This document shows, piece after piece, positions 16,047 to 24,036 of a stretch of DNA of 50,208 nucleotides. The position numbers were made by a program, and so were the translations under genes. This DNA comes from Tissierellia bacterium (GTDB lineage Bacteria; Bacillota; Clostridia; Tissierellales; Sedimentibacteraceae): positions 1 through 50,208 of the forward strand of contig DURT01000082.1 in the NCBI GenBank assembly GCA_012843025.1. The letters run 5' to 3'. How positions within the stretch are numbered: the first letter of the stretch is position 1; each line of letters begins with the position of its first letter. The notes beneath the pieces are model-generated. The model made no database searches. It saw nothing but the letters and a program-made list of their open reading frames with translations, and was not told the origin of the DNA.

Positions 16047-16086
16047 AGAATATAACGACAGAATATTCTGTCAATATATTCTATTA
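16043..16086. promoter_or_regulatory. 44-bp nested palindromic operator
   Basis: The core GACAGAATATTCTGTC (16057-16072) is a perfect 16-bp palindrome. It is flanked by TAATAGAATATA at 16043-16054 and its exact complement TATATTCTATTA at 16075-16086. Only the two-base spacers break the symmetry. It overlaps the -10 box and ends 8 bases before the ribosome-binding site, so bound protein would block transcription. The TetR-family gene at 18193 is the natural candidate ligand, by proximity only. As RNA it would also fold into a long hairpin. Confidence 0.75.
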
Positions 16087-16103
16087 CACACTTGGAGGGT
16101 AAG

Positions 16104-18041
16104 ATGTTTAAGCTTAGCAAAAGAATATTAACACTAATATTAGCATTTATGATGATTATTTCTGTTACGGCATGTTCACAAGAAACAGCCCAAGAACCTA
16201 TAGTTGAAGAAGAAGGAATTTTCAAACCTGGTACATATACTGGAGAAGCAAACGGGCTTAATGGTACCATTAAGGTTGAAGTAACAGTAGATGCAAATAA
16301 TATTTTAGAAGTAAAAGTCTTAGAACATAAGGAATCACCTGGAATTTCTGATAATGCTATTATAAGCATACCTGAAAGCATTGTAAAATATCAGAGTCTT
16401 AAAATAGACACTATTTCAGGGGCAACATTTACAAGCGATGGAATCTTAGAAGCTGTAAAAAATGCTTTACTAAGTTCTGGAGCAAACATTGATGAGTTAA
16501 TGAAAGAAATCGATGTTTCATCTGAACCAGGCGAAACTATTAATAAAACCGCTGACGTTGTAGTAATAGGCGGTGGCGGGGCTGGATTAGCAGCAGCAGT
16601 ATCTGCATTGCAGAATGACGCAACAGTTGTCGTTTTAGAAAAAATGCCAAGTGTTGGTGGTTCAACCATTATGGCAGGAGGACAATATAATGCTGTCGAT
16701 GATGCACGTCAACGAGCATATGAAATGCGTCCTGAGTTAATTGCGGAAATAGAATCTTATACAAAGCAAGAACCTGTAAATGAAACGCATAAGAGGTTAA
16801 TGGAAGAATTAGCTGCACAGATAGAAGAGTATAAGGCTAACGGAAGCACCTATGTATTTGATTCACCTCAGCTTCATGCTTTACAAGCATTCAAGGGTGG
16901 AGACCAGGTAGGTAATCTTGAGCTAATAGAAACTCTTACAAAGGGAGCTGAAGAATCTATAGGCTGGTTAGAAAGCTTAGGTGTAGAATTCCATGATGAA
17001 ATTGCAACAGTAACAGGAGCTCTGTGGCAAAGAACTCATCAATTTGTAAAACCCTTAGTTACAGGTCCCATTGATGCATATATGGAATACATTGCTAATA
17101 AAGGCGATGATGCAGAAGTTATGTTAAACACTACTGCAACTGAATTAATAGTAGAAGATGATAGAGTTGTTGGAGTAAAAGCAAAACAAGGCAATAATGA
17201 AGTTATAATTAAGGCTAATAAAGGTGTTGTTATTGCTACTGGAGGTTTTGCCAGAAATAATGAGATGGTAAAGAAATATGACGCCCATTGGGGAGGACTT
17301 GATAATCTTGGTTCCACTAATAGCGTAAGTGCTACAGGAGATGGTATAATAATGGCAGAAGCTGTTGGTGCTAACCTTGTAGGTATGGAATACATTCAGT
17401 TACTACCAGTTGGAGATCCTGTAACAGGAGGTATGCAAGGAAATATTAGTATCAATGCAGCAAATCAATTATTTGTTAACAGTGAAGGTAAAAGATTTGT
17501 GGCTGAAGATGAAAGACGTGACGTTTTAACACGCGGTCTATTGGAACAACCTGATCAGGTAATGTGGATATTGCATGATGCTCATGAATACTATAATGAA
17601 GAAGTAAGAAATGACTTTAATGAAACTATTGGACAATTAGTTGAAAGCGGAGTAGTTGTAAAAGGAGAAACCATAGAGGAACTAGCTATCAACATGGGAG
17701 TAAGTCCGGAAAATTTAAGGGCAACTGTAGATACTTACAACCAAGCTGTAGCTGGTGAAATTGAAGATCCAATGGGCAAAAAGTTATTACAAGACCCCTT
17801 TGACAAAGCTCCATTCTATGCTTCAAAAAGAGTTCCTACAATTCACCACACCATGGGTGGTATAGAAATCAATACTTTAGCACAAGTTATATCTAAAGAT
17901 GGAAATATTATGAAAGGACTTTATGCTGCTGGTGAAGTAACAGGTGGAATTCACGGCGCTAACAGATTAGGTGGTAATGCTATTCCTGATACAGTGGTAT
18001 TTGGAAAAATTGCCGGAGAATCAGCAGCTTTAGAAAAATAG
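16104..18041 (+). CDS. Secreted lipoprotein flavoprotein reductase (FMN-binding plus fumarate reductase-type FAD domain)
   Basis: The 645-residue protein has a lipoprotein signal peptide (lipobox VTAC), an FMN-binding domain at about 40-130 with the ApbE-type flavinylation motif DTISGATFTS, and a FAD-dependent reductase domain from about 150. That domain shows VVVIGGGGAGLAAAVSA, FAD-site EKMPSVGGSTIMAGG, active-site-region HHTMGGIEI and the end GGIHGANRLGGNAIPD, as in fumarate and urocanate reductases. It should sit outside the membrane and pass electrons to a small organic acceptor in anaerobic respiration. The acceptor is unknown. ATG at 16104 follows GGAGG; an upstream TTG would lack a site. 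It is likely controlled by the adjacent TetR gene. Confidence 0.88.
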   Translation: MFKLSKRILTLILAFMMIISVTACSQETAQEPIVEEEGIFKPGTYTGEANGLNGTIKVEVTVDANNILEVKVLEHKESPGISDNAIISIPESIVKYQSLKIDTISGATFTSDGILEAVKNALLSSGANIDELMKEIDVSSEPGETINKTADVVVIGGGGAGLAAAVSALQNDATVVVLEKMPSVGGSTIMAGGQYNAVDDARQRAYEMRPELIAEIESYTKQEPVNETHKRLMEELAAQIEEYKANGSTYVFDSPQLHALQAFKGGDQVGNLELIETLTKGAEESIGWLESLGVEFHDEIATVTGALWQRTHQFVKPLVTGPIDAYMEYIANKGDDAEVMLNTTATELIVEDDRVVGVKAKQGNNEVIIKANKGVVIATGGFARNNEMVKKYDAHWGGLDNLGSTNSVSATGDGIIMAEAVGANLVGMEYIQLLPVGDPVTGGMQGNISINAANQLFVNSEGKRFVAEDERRDVLTRGLLEQPDQVMWILHDAHEYYNEEVRNDFNETIGQLVESGVVVKGETIEELAINMGVSPENLRATVDTYNQAVAGEIEDPMGKKLLQDPFDKAPFYASKRVPTIHHTMGGIEINTLAQVISKDGNIMKGLYAAGEVTGGIHGANRLGGNAIPDTVVFGKIAGESAALEK

Positions 18042-18082
18042 TCATCCATAAAATCTAAATATAAATAAAATATTGCCAAGCT

Positions 18083-18118
18083 AATGAAAAACCGCTGGAC
18101 TATCAGCGGTTTTTCATT
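18083..18118. terminator. Bidirectional-looking terminator after the reductase gene
   Basis: A perfect 15-bp stem (AATGAAAAACCGCTG with CAGCGGTTTTTCATT) encloses a 6-base loop and carries A and T runs at its base on either strand. Confidence 0.88.
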
Positions 18119-18192
18119 ACTTTCTTATTTTACCTACAATATCCCTTGATAATTAGTGGTTTTATTATTATAATCGAAGAGGTGGTGATTGT

Positions 18193-18768
18193 ATGAACCA
18201 AAATGATACTATTTCAAAGAAAAAGATAATTGTTGATGTTATAGTAAAACTTATGGATGAAGAAGGCATGAAAAATGTTACTATTAAAGACATTTGTGAT
18301 CATGCCAATATATCAGTAGGAGCTTTTTACCATTATTTCAGATCTAAAGATTCTGTTACTGATGAAATGTATGAACTAATGGATGAATATTTTCTCTACA
18401 ATAAAGATTCAATAGCAAGTCATCCAACAACAAATGAGGACATAATTGACTTTGTAACCCACTTTGGATCATATATAGAGCAATGGGGATATTATGCTAA
18501 TTTATTAATTATTAGAACATCTATTGAAAACTCCGTCAAAAAAATACCTGAAAAACAAAGAAAAATTTACGACGTTCTAAGAGAGATAGTATTATTAGGA
18601 ATTGAGGAAAAGAATTTTTCTCCTCCTATTGATATAGATGATTTTATTTCGACTGTCTTTGTTACCATTCGCGCCTACCTTTTTGAATGGGTGAAAAAAG
18701 GCAGCGATTATCAGGTAAAAGAAAACATGGTAAGGCATATAAAGTGGATATTGGATTCTATGAAATAG
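18193..18768 (+). CDS. TetR/AcrR family transcriptional regulator
   Basis: The 191-residue protein has a TetR-type helix-turn-helix at about residues 15-60 (MKNVTIKDICDHANISVGAFYHYF then RSKDSVTDEMYELMDEYF), with a helical ligand-binding domain after it. The SVGAFYHYFRSKD sequence is strongly diagnostic. The ligand is unknown. It lies directly downstream of the secreted reductase gene, in the same orientation, after a terminator. The palindromic operator at 16043-16086 is its probable target; no copy of the core is seen before its own start, so autoregulation is not evident. Confidence 0.9.
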   Translation: MNQNDTISKKKIIVDVIVKLMDEEGMKNVTIKDICDHANISVGAFYHYFRSKDSVTDEMYELMDEYFLYNKDSIASHPTTNEDIIDFVTHFGSYIEQWGYYANLLIIRTSIENSVKKIPEKQRKIYDVLREIVLLGIEEKNFSPPIDIDDFISTVFVTIRAYLFEWVKKGSDYQVKENMVRHIKWILDSMK

Positions 18769-18790
18769 TTCAATATATAATAAAAAATAC

Positions 18791-18819
18791 TTGAATTAAC
18801 ATATTTGCAGTGCTATAAT
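18791..18819 (+). promoter_or_regulatory. Sigma-A promoter of rpsF-ssb-rpsR
   Basis: TTGAAT, 17 bp, TATAAT, with a leader of about 55 bases before the rpsF start codon. Confidence 0.75.
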
Positions 18820-18830
18820 GTATAAGCTAT

Positions 18831-18864
18831 CCTTGCTCCCTTATTCTAAAGGAGAGCCGAAGTC
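18831..18864 (+). promoter_or_regulatory. S6:S18-type ribosomal protein leader RNA
   Basis: CTCC and GGAG, with TTA and TAA inside, form a hairpin. An outer CTT pairs with AAG, leaving CCG (18857-18859) in a bulge next to the outer stem. A CCG in this position is the hallmark of the bacterial leader bound by the S6:S18 dimer for autoregulation. The element is 20 bases upstream of rpsF, the expected place. Confidence 0.65.
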
Positions 18865-18881
18865 CAGAAGGAGGTGACGAG

Positions 18882-19169
18882 ATGAGAAAATACGAAGGTG
18901 CTTTTATCTTACTATCTAACTTAGAAGAAGAAGTAAGAAATGCAGAAATCGAAAAAGTAAAAAACATAATAACTGAAAGACAAGGAACAATAGATAATGT
19001 TAATGAGTGGGGTCAGAGAAGACTAGCTTACGAAATTGACAAAAAAAGAGAAGGATATTATGTTTTTATCGAGTTTACTGCAGGCTCCGATGCTGTTGAT
19101 GAAGTTGACAGAATTTGCAGAATTAGCGACAATTTTATCAGGCACATGATCACAGTAGTAGAAAAATAG
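18882..19169 (+). CDS. rpsF: 30S ribosomal protein S6
   Basis: The 95-residue protein carries the S6 signature MRKYEGAFIL at the start, WGQRRLAYEIDKKREGYYVFIEF in the middle and a final FIRHMITVVEK strand. S6 binds 16S rRNA in the platform together with S18, which is encoded two genes downstream. AGGAGGTGA at 18869-18877 is a near-perfect ribosome-binding site. The operon order rpsF-ssb-rpsR is standard in Firmicutes. A leader with an S6:S18-like motif precedes it, so autogenous control is likely. Confidence 0.97.
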   Translation: MRKYEGAFILLSNLEEEVRNAEIEKVKNIITERQGTIDNVNEWGQRRLAYEIDKKREGYYVFIEFTAGSDAVDEVDRICRISDNFIRHMITVVEK

Positions 19170-19185
19170 AAGAAGAGGTAGTAGT

Positions 19186-19641
19186 ATGAATAATGTTGTA
19201 TTAATAGGAAGACTGACAAGAGATCCGGAGCTCAGATTTATACCATCCACAGGTATGGCAGTAGCAAGATTTACGTTGGCAGTAGATAAAGGTTTATACG
19301 GTGAAAGAAAACAACAGGCAATAAGTCAGGGAAAACCAACAGCAGATTTCATACCTATAACTGTTTTTGGGAAAACAGCTGAAAATTGTGCCAACTATCT
19401 TTCAAAAGGAAGTCAATGCGCAGTTCAGGGCAGAATTTCCACTGGAAGTTATACTACGCAAACAGGTGAAAAAAGATATACTACAGAAGTAATAGCAGAT
19501 AGAGTAGAATTTATTGGTTCAAGGGATCAATCACAACAACAGGGAAAACCCATACAGCCGGATAGCAGCTATTTTGATGATTTCCCTGATGACGATAATG
19601 ATATATTCCAACCAGTAGATGATGAAGATATCCCGTTTTAA
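19186..19641 (+). CDS. ssb: Single-stranded DNA-binding protein
   Basis: The 151-residue protein has an OB fold at residues 1-105, starting [18 protein letters not shown] and including [29 protein letters not shown] and the [16 protein letters not shown] strand. A flexible linker rich in Gln, Asp and Pro leads to the acidic tail ending DEDIPF, the motif that recruits replication and repair proteins. It is translated from its own ribosome-binding site 16 bases after rpsF. The unusual feature is a 9-residue insertion in the [19 protein letters not shown] loop, which is also seen in other clostridial SSBs as I recall. Confidence 0.97.
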   Translation: MNNVVLIGRLTRDPELRFIPSTGMAVARFTLAVDKGLYGERKQQAISQGKPTADFIPITVFGKTAENCANYLSKGSQCAVQGRISTGSYTTQTGEKRYTTEVIADRVEFIGSRDQSQQQGKPIQPDSSYFDDFPDDDNDIFQPVDDEDIPF

Positions 19642-19667
19642 TACACACATGCGGAAGGAGGATAGGG

Positions 19668-19913
19668 ATGAGCGATAAGAGCGAAAGATACACTCAAAAA
19701 AGAAGACCTCGTAAAAAAGTTTGTCAATTTTGCCAGGAAAAGGCAACTCATATAGACTATAAAGACATTGCAAAGTTAAAGAAATATACAACTGAAAGAG
19801 GTAAAATATTGCCCAGAAGAATTACCGGTACTTGTGCTAAGCATCAAAGAATGGTAACAAGGGCAATCAAAAGAGCAAGATCAATTGCGCTACTACCATA
19901 TGTAGCAGAATAA
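19668..19913 (+). CDS. rpsR: 30S ribosomal protein S18
   Basis: The 81-residue basic protein shows the S18 core [19 protein letters not shown] followed by [20 protein letters not shown] and the ending [10 protein letters not shown]. It binds the S6 protein and 16S rRNA in the small-subunit platform. CQFC near residue 17 with the later Cys of TCAKH could make a zinc site of the C-plus type S18, known for zinc-regulated paralogs; here it is the only copy visible. AAGGAGG is 9 bases upstream of the start. It is the last gene of the operon. Confidence 0.96.
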   Translation: MSDKSERYTQKRRPRKKVCQFCQEKATHIDYKDIAKLKKYTTERGKILPRRITGTCAKHQRMVTRAIKRARSIALLPYVAE

Positions 19914-19967
19914 GAACTCTATATCTATGATTCAATAGATTAAATTTGATTTTGAGAATATAACATA

Positions 19968-19995
19968 AAAGGATTTGTGCATGCACAAATCCTTT
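19968..19995. terminator. Bidirectional terminator between rpsR and the HesB-like gene
   Basis: A 28-bp perfect palindrome, AAAGGATTTGTGCA followed by its reverse complement, lies between two convergent genes and is followed by T-rich sequence on the plus strand. Confidence 0.85.
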
Positions 19996-20020
19996 CTTAA
20001 TATATTTTATTGTAATGGCA

Positions 20021-20344
20021 CTATTTGCCACATCCTCCGCATGAACCACAATTAGAGGATGTAGTTACAACAGGCTTCATTCCTAACCCTTTGCCGTCAT
20101 TCTCTTCGCTGGATACTATTATAAATCCACCGTACTTTTCTAATAAAGACTTTTCTGTAATAAAGGTAATTTCCTTTATTATTTCAACATCGTCGTTTTC
20201 TGTCGCCTCATATATATATATACTAAAGATTGGTCCTCTGCAACCTACCCGATCAAGGGCGATTCTTACATTATAAGATTCTACTTTATTACTGTCTAAA
20301 AGTTCCTTAAATTCCTCATAAGCTGTATCATCTATAAATATCAT
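20021..20344 (-). CDS. HesB/IscA-like protein with C-terminal cysteine cluster
   Basis: The 107-residue protein resembles the HesB/IscA fold: an internal Cys in ALDRVGCRGPIFSIYI, acidic strands, ITFITEKSLLEKYGGFIIV and the ending SNCGSCGGCGK. IscA proteins bind iron or Fe-S clusters through one internal and two C-terminal Cys residues; here the tail has three. The tail is set off by a Thr-Ser linker, which differs from canonical IscA. In Clostridia a HesB-like family with selenocysteine variants exists; this copy uses Cys throughout. It stands alone, so no link to a cluster-assembly operon is visible. Its role is not certain. Confidence 0.7.
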   Translation of the reverse strand: MIFIDDTAYEEFKELLDSNKVESYNVRIALDRVGCRGPIFSIYIYEATENDDVEIIKEITFITEKSLLEKYGGFIIVSSEENDGKGLGMKPVVTTSSNCGSCGGCGK

Positions 20345-20443
20345 TGTTTTATCCTTTCTAAGAAAGTTGCTTTACAATGATATCACAGAAAATAATATTT
20401 GTATACATTTTATTTAAACATGTCCTAAATTTTACTGTCATTT

Positions 20444-21478
20444 TTATTTCATACTAACAATTTCCACGTCCGTATAGTAATGCTTTAATATCTCTTCATA
20501 ATTATAACCTTTATTTGCCATACCTTCAGCACCCCACTGACTCATACCTACACCATGGCCATATCCTGTTGTAAGTATTTCAATTTCATTTCCTGTTTGA
20601 ATAAAACTGAAATTTGTGGAGTTAAGATTAAACAAAGACCTTATTTCCCGACCAGATACTTCCTTGCCATCAATTATTACAGTCTTGATTTTCCCCCCTT
20701 CACTTACCTCGCCTAATTGTATTTTCTCATCCAAATTATTCTCTGTCAGATCCACGTGGCCATATTGGGATTTTATTTTCTCAATGAACTGACCTACCGA
20801 TACTTTTACAGAATCATATAATTTAGGAGCTTCTTCTTCATAAGGACTTTCCACACTTCTTAAATATGGCACAGCCACTGAAAATACATCCTCGGAATTT
20901 TCTGTCCTGCCTCCGCTGGTGGAATGATACAGTGGTTCTATGATTTTACCCTCATAAGTCAATATTTGTCCCCTGGTTGAATTTACAGCCTCTTCTATTT
21001 TACCCCAGTAAGCTTCATACCATTCTTCCCCTTTAGATTTAATTATTTCATCCTTTGAACTCCATACCTGACAATGAATACCGGTACAAATGGGAGCATC
21101 TGAATGTTCCGGGTGGCCGTGGGCATATTTTTTCATACGGTACAACAAGTAGGTTCTTGCAGTTACACTTTGTGCTTTAAGAGCTTCAATATTGAACTCA
21201 CCTGGCATTTCTGAAGCAACTACGCCCTTTATATATTCCTCAAAATCGATTACCATTACTTCATTTGTCTTGTTGTTAAAAACCTTTATTAAATTCGGCT
21301 CTTCCCTTTCTGGTGTTTCAACTATTTTTATGTCATGTAAATTGTTCTCTTTTTCTGTCTCATGAATTTCAGCAGCGGTGATTAAGTTCATTTTTTTTTC
21401 AAAGAAGTTCAATGACAGGTTTGGTATGCTTAAAAGCATTGCAAATACAATCAAGGCATAAATCAGACGGTTTAACAT
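20444..21478 (-). CDS. spoIID: Stage II sporulation protein D
   Basis: SpoIID is a membrane-anchored lytic transglycosylase that, with SpoIIM and SpoIIP, thins septal peptidoglycan and drives engulfment of the forespore. The 344-residue protein has an N-terminal membrane segment (residues 5-25), the MVIDFEEYIKGVVASEMPGEFN region with the catalytic Glu after VAS, a Cys-containing stretch DAPICTGIHCQVW, HSTSGGRTENSEDVF and the end GYGHGVGMSQWGAEGMA. These are all hallmarks of SpoIID. AAAGGGG precedes the ATG. It is transcribed divergently from spoIIQ, an arrangement common in Clostridia. Confidence 0.95.
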   Translation of the reverse strand: MLNRLIYALIVFAMLLSIPNLSLNFFEKKMNLITAAEIHETEKENNLHDIKIVETPEREEPNLIKVFNNKTNEVMVIDFEEYIKGVVASEMPGEFNIEALKAQSVTARTYLLYRMKKYAHGHPEHSDAPICTGIHCQVWSSKDEIIKSKGEEWYEAYWGKIEEAVNSTRGQILTYEGKIIEPLYHSTSGGRTENSEDVFSVAVPYLRSVESPYEEEAPKLYDSVKVSVGQFIEKIKSQYGHVDLTENNLDEKIQLGEVSEGGKIKTVIIDGKEVSGREIRSLFNLNSTNFSFIQTGNEIEILTTGYGHGVGMSQWGAEGMANKGYNYEEILKHYYTDVEIVSMK

Positions 21479-21614
21479 AAAATCAACCCCTTTATCGTAT
21501 GTTTTTTATAATTTTATGAAAATTTCAATAATTTAGAACAAATTTGTATTAAATAAAAAAAATGGGACACACTATCTTCAAAAGTAATAAAGAATCATTA
21601 AACAGGAGGTTTAT

Positions 21615-22328
21615 ATGAAAAACAATAGATTTACAAGAGTAAAAACAAGGTTGAAAGATTTCTTTATTAAACTTAAAAATAGGGATTTTAGCTTCTTAAT
21701 TATAGCATTGAGTATTATTCTCTTGGCAACAGCTGTAATTTGGAGATACAGCACCAATTCTCAAAACAATAATTATGCAGGAGAAAATGATGAATTAGAT
21801 GGTGTTGCAGCCCATGAAGATCCCTATGAAGATTATGTACAAGGTATAATTGAAGATTTTGAAAATGCAGAGAAGGACAAAGATGATGAAGATGAAGTAG
21901 AACAGGATACGGTAGATTTAAATGCTATGAAGGCACCCTTACAAGGTGAGTTAATCAGAGAATTTACAATGGATGATTTGGTATATTATGAGGCAATTGG
22001 AGAATGGAGAGTACATAAGGGTATTGATATTAAGCCAAAGGACACGCTATTTATTGAATCTGCTTTGGCAGGAAAAGTAGAAGCTGTGAACAATTCGGAA
22101 ATTACAGCCATTGAAATAATCATTGACCACGGTAATAACATAAAAACCCTCTACAGCAACTTAATTTCAGCCAATGTAAAAGTCGGTGATACCGTTGAAA
22201 AAGGTCAGGTTATAGGTAATTTAGGAAAGACTGTAAGTATTGAATCCACCGACGGTGCACACCTTCATTTTGAAGTTATTGTAGATGGAAAAAATGTAAA
22301 TCCTTTGGACTATATTACTATTGATTAA
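21615..22328 (+). CDS. spoIIQ: SpoIIQ-like M23 domain sporulation protein
   Basis: The 237-residue protein has a basic cytosolic tail, one transmembrane segment (about 25-43), a long acidic linker and an M23/LytM domain from about 120. SpoIIQ is made in the forespore and forms a channel with the SpoIIIA complex across the septum. The zinc-ligand motifs are both present (HKGIDI and HLHFEV), as in clostridial SpoIIQ, whereas the Bacillus protein lacks one histidine. The assignment rests on this architecture and on the placement between spoIID and spoIIID. AGGAGG is 6 bases upstream of the start. Confidence 0.9.
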   Translation: MKNNRFTRVKTRLKDFFIKLKNRDFSFLIIALSIILLATAVIWRYSTNSQNNNYAGENDELDGVAAHEDPYEDYVQGIIEDFENAEKDKDDEDEVEQDTVDLNAMKAPLQGELIREFTMDDLVYYEAIGEWRVHKGIDIKPKDTLFIESALAGKVEAVNNSEITAIEIIIDHGNNIKTLYSNLISANVKVGDTVEKGQVIGNLGKTVSIESTDGAHLHFEVIVDGKNVNPLDYITID

Positions 22329-22356
22329 CAATTTAGTTCTAATAGGACAGATAAAC

Positions 22357-22385
22357 GCATAAAAATGTAAATAAGACGGTATAAT
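22357..22385 (+). promoter_or_regulatory. spoIIID: Candidate sigma-E promoter of spoIIID
   Basis: GCATAAA, 14 bp, GGTATAAT gives the spacing of a sigma-E promoter, but the -10 matches its consensus only partly. It lies 18 bases before the start codon. Confidence 0.35.
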
Positions 22386-22402
22386 GCCAAAGGGGGTTAA
22401 AA

Positions 22403-22678
22403 ATGAAAGATTACATAGAACGCAGGGCCATGGAAATTGCGGAATATATTATAAGTACTCAATCTACCGTAAGGCAGACGGCAAAGAAATTTGGTGTCAG
22501 CAAAAGCACAGTCCATAAGGATGTAACGGAACGTCTTCCCAAATTGAACCCTCCAGCAGCAAAAGAAGTAAGAAAAGTTCTGCTTAAAAATAAGTCTGAA
22601 AGACACATCAGAGGAGGTAAAGCCACTCGCTTAAAATATAAAGAAGCACAAGAGAATGAAAAGGCAAGCAGCATGTAA
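22403..22678 (+). CDS. spoIIID: Sporulation transcriptional regulator SpoIIID
   Basis: SpoIIID is a small DNA-binding protein that switches the mother-cell program between sigma-E and sigma-K. The 91-residue protein matches closely: YIERRAMEIAEYII, the helix-turn-helix VRQTAKKFGVSKSTVHKDV, the TERLPKLNP linker and the basic stretch SERHIRGGKATRLKYK. AGGGGG is 7 bases before the start. It follows spoIIQ in the same direction by 75 bases. In Bacillus mbl follows spoIIID; here it does not. Confidence 0.97.
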   Translation: MKDYIERRAMEIAEYIISTQSTVRQTAKKFGVSKSTVHKDVTERLPKLNPPAAKEVRKVLLKNKSERHIRGGKATRLKYKEAQENEKASSM

Positions 22679-22691
22679 TAACTAATTGATG

Positions 22692-22733
22692 AAAGGCACT
22701 AACTTCAACAGGTTGGTGTCTTATTGATTTTAT
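22692..22733 (+). terminator. Weak terminator after spoIIID
   Basis: AAGGCACTAAC pairs with GTTGGTGTCTT using two G-T pairs around an 8-base loop, followed by a T-rich stretch. Confidence 0.5.
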
Positions 22734-22855
22734 ATACAAAATTCTCAAACTTTTTTACAGATTCTTTACATTATGTTTATATTATTCATTATGCTCGATA
22801 CTGAAAAGCGGATAATGTGTACTAAATATTTTTTGTATGAAAGTAAAGGGGTTAA

Positions 22856-22966
22856 ATGTATATGCGTTTATTTGTTCCCAATATTCTATGGATTCTAATA
22901 TGGGGTCTTGTTTTACAGCCTTTTATATTACTGTATAAACAAAAAGATACAAATAAAGTTTATTAG
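22856..22966 (+). CDS. Possible 36-residue single-pass membrane protein
   Basis: In the gap of nearly 390 bases between spoIIID and the next large gene, a short frame starts after AAAGGGG at 5 bases spacing. It encodes a hydrophobic segment (LFVPNILWILIWGLVLQPFI) followed by a basic and polar tail (LYKQKDTNKVY). This is the layout of small membrane proteins found in sporulation loci. A hairpin terminator follows within 10 bases of the stop. No family is recognised. Confidence 0.45.
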   Translation: MYMRLFVPNILWILIWGLVLQPFILLYKQKDTNKVY

Positions 22967-22975
22967 TGTTTTATT

Positions 22976-23002
22976 AAGAACTCTTAGCAGGGTTCTTTTT
23001 TA
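22976..23002 (+). terminator. Terminator after the small membrane ORF
   Basis: AAGAAC pairs with GTTCTT, extended by one more C-G pair, and six T residues follow. Confidence 0.65.
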
Positions 23003-23066
23003 ATATTATTGTAATATATTGGTCATACTTTCAAAGAATAGTTTATCTAAAATAAGGAGGCTAATT

Positions 23067-23330
23067 ATGGGATATTTAGCATGGATAGTCTTAGGAGCAC
23101 TTTCAGGATGGATAGCAAGTATGATTATGAATAAGAATTCTGAGATGGGTGCTTTTGCAAATATTGTAGTTGGTATTGTAGGAGCTTTTATTGGAGGATT
23201 TGTTTTTAATCTAATAGGAGCAACCGGTGTTACTGGGTTTAATATATGGAGTTTAGTGGTTGCTGTAATAGGGTCCTGTATATTATTGTTTATAGTTAAT
23301 AAATTAAGAGGTAATGAACCCACAGAATAG
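23067..23330 (+). CDS. GlsB/YeaQ/YmgE family membrane protein
   Basis: This 87-residue protein has three hydrophobic segments rich in Gly (YLAWIVLGALSGWIASMIM, ANIVVGIVGAFIGGFVFNLI, SLVVAVIGSCILLFIV). The GWIAS start and GxxGAFIGG pattern fit the GlsB/YeaQ/YmgE family, formerly called transglycosylase-associated proteins. They are stress-linked inner-membrane proteins of unclear function. The frame is open from 23019, but ATG at 23067 with GGAGG 6 bases before it is preferred. It is a single gene with its own terminator. Confidence 0.85.
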   Translation: MGYLAWIVLGALSGWIASMIMNKNSEMGAFANIVVGIVGAFIGGFVFNLIGATGVTGFNIWSLVVAVIGSCILLFIVNKLRGNEPTE

Positions 23331-23352
23331 TGAAATTATTAATTAGTTAAAG

Positions 23353-23378
23353 CAACAGAAGCTTTTCTGTTGTTTTTT
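23353..23378 (+). terminator. Terminator of the GlsB-like gene
   Basis: CAACAGAA, loop GCTT, TTCTGTTG, followed by six T residues. Confidence 0.88.
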
Positions 23379-23559
23379 AATGTAAGAACATTATTTGTTG
23401 TGGGAGCTTTTCAGATGTCTGAAAAAATGATACAATTATTAAAAGATGGTACAAATGTATTATTTAACTTTTATAAAGTATTGTGGAGTTACTATGTAGA
23501 ATGAAGGTTTCAAAGGCTTTTATAACCTTATTGAACCTTCTAATTTTACACAAGATTAG

Positions 23560-24036
23560 TTAAAAAAACCAAACTGGAGGAGTTGGATAATAATTCTCTA
23601 TTCTTGTGGGAGTTCTTATATATTCACGTACAGGTTCCGGTGATGTAATACGATTTAATTCAACATGGTATACAGTTGTAACGCCTTCATATATGGGAAT
23701 GTTCACAAGATTAACACTATGGTATCCAAAACCTTCTAAGATAGCAAAGTATCGATGCTCAGGCCATTCGCTTACAGGTAATTCTGTAATAGGTATTCTA
23801 CCGTTTTCATCCGTAGCATATCTTTCGATTAATCGAGAATACCCCCTTTCTGCAAATTGACCTAGTATTATTAATTCGAAGATTTCAATAAGAACGTTGC
23901 GTACAGGCATACCGGTTTGAGCATCTGTAACGGTTATTTCCAAATAGCCAGTTTCTTCATTAGAATTCAGATTATTATTCATATTTAATGTATTCGTTTT
24001 TAATTGTTTTTTATTTACATTTAGATTGTATTTCAT
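23560..24036 (-). CDS. Uncharacterised protein with a carboxypeptidase-regulatory-like (CnaB-type) fold
   Basis: The 158-residue protein has an Asn- and Lys-rich N-terminus without a signal peptide, then a beta-rich domain starting TGYLEITVTDAQTGMPVRNVLIEIFE and continuing TDENGRIPITELP and YHSVNLVNIPIYEGVTTVYHVEL. Such a domain is seen in carboxypeptidase regulatory-like and CnaB repeats, which act in binding or as structural units. The tail is rich in Pro and Tyr (TRIENYYPTPPVWFF). No enzymatic motif is visible. Because it lacks a signal yet looks like a surface domain, a spore-coat role is possible; this is inference only. It starts at 24036 behind GAGGTGG and stands alone. Confidence 0.6.
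   Translation of the reverse strand: MKYNLNVNKKQLKTNTLNMNNNLNSNEETGYLEITVTDAQTGMPVRNVLIEIFELIILGQFAERGYSRLIERYATDENGRIPITELPVSEWPEHRYFAILEGFGYHSVNLVNIPIYEGVTTVYHVELNRITSPEPVREYIRTPTRIENYYPTPPVWFF

Noticed and set aside
15861..16103. Search for a second small gene between the CxxH/CxxC gene and the reductase
   Set aside because: Only a terminator, a promoter and the palindromic operator are present.
21476..21502. CATACGAT upstream of spoIID as a sigma-E -10 box
   Set aside because: It matches the -10 consensus, but the start point would fall inside the ribosome-binding site and the -35 spacing is wrong.
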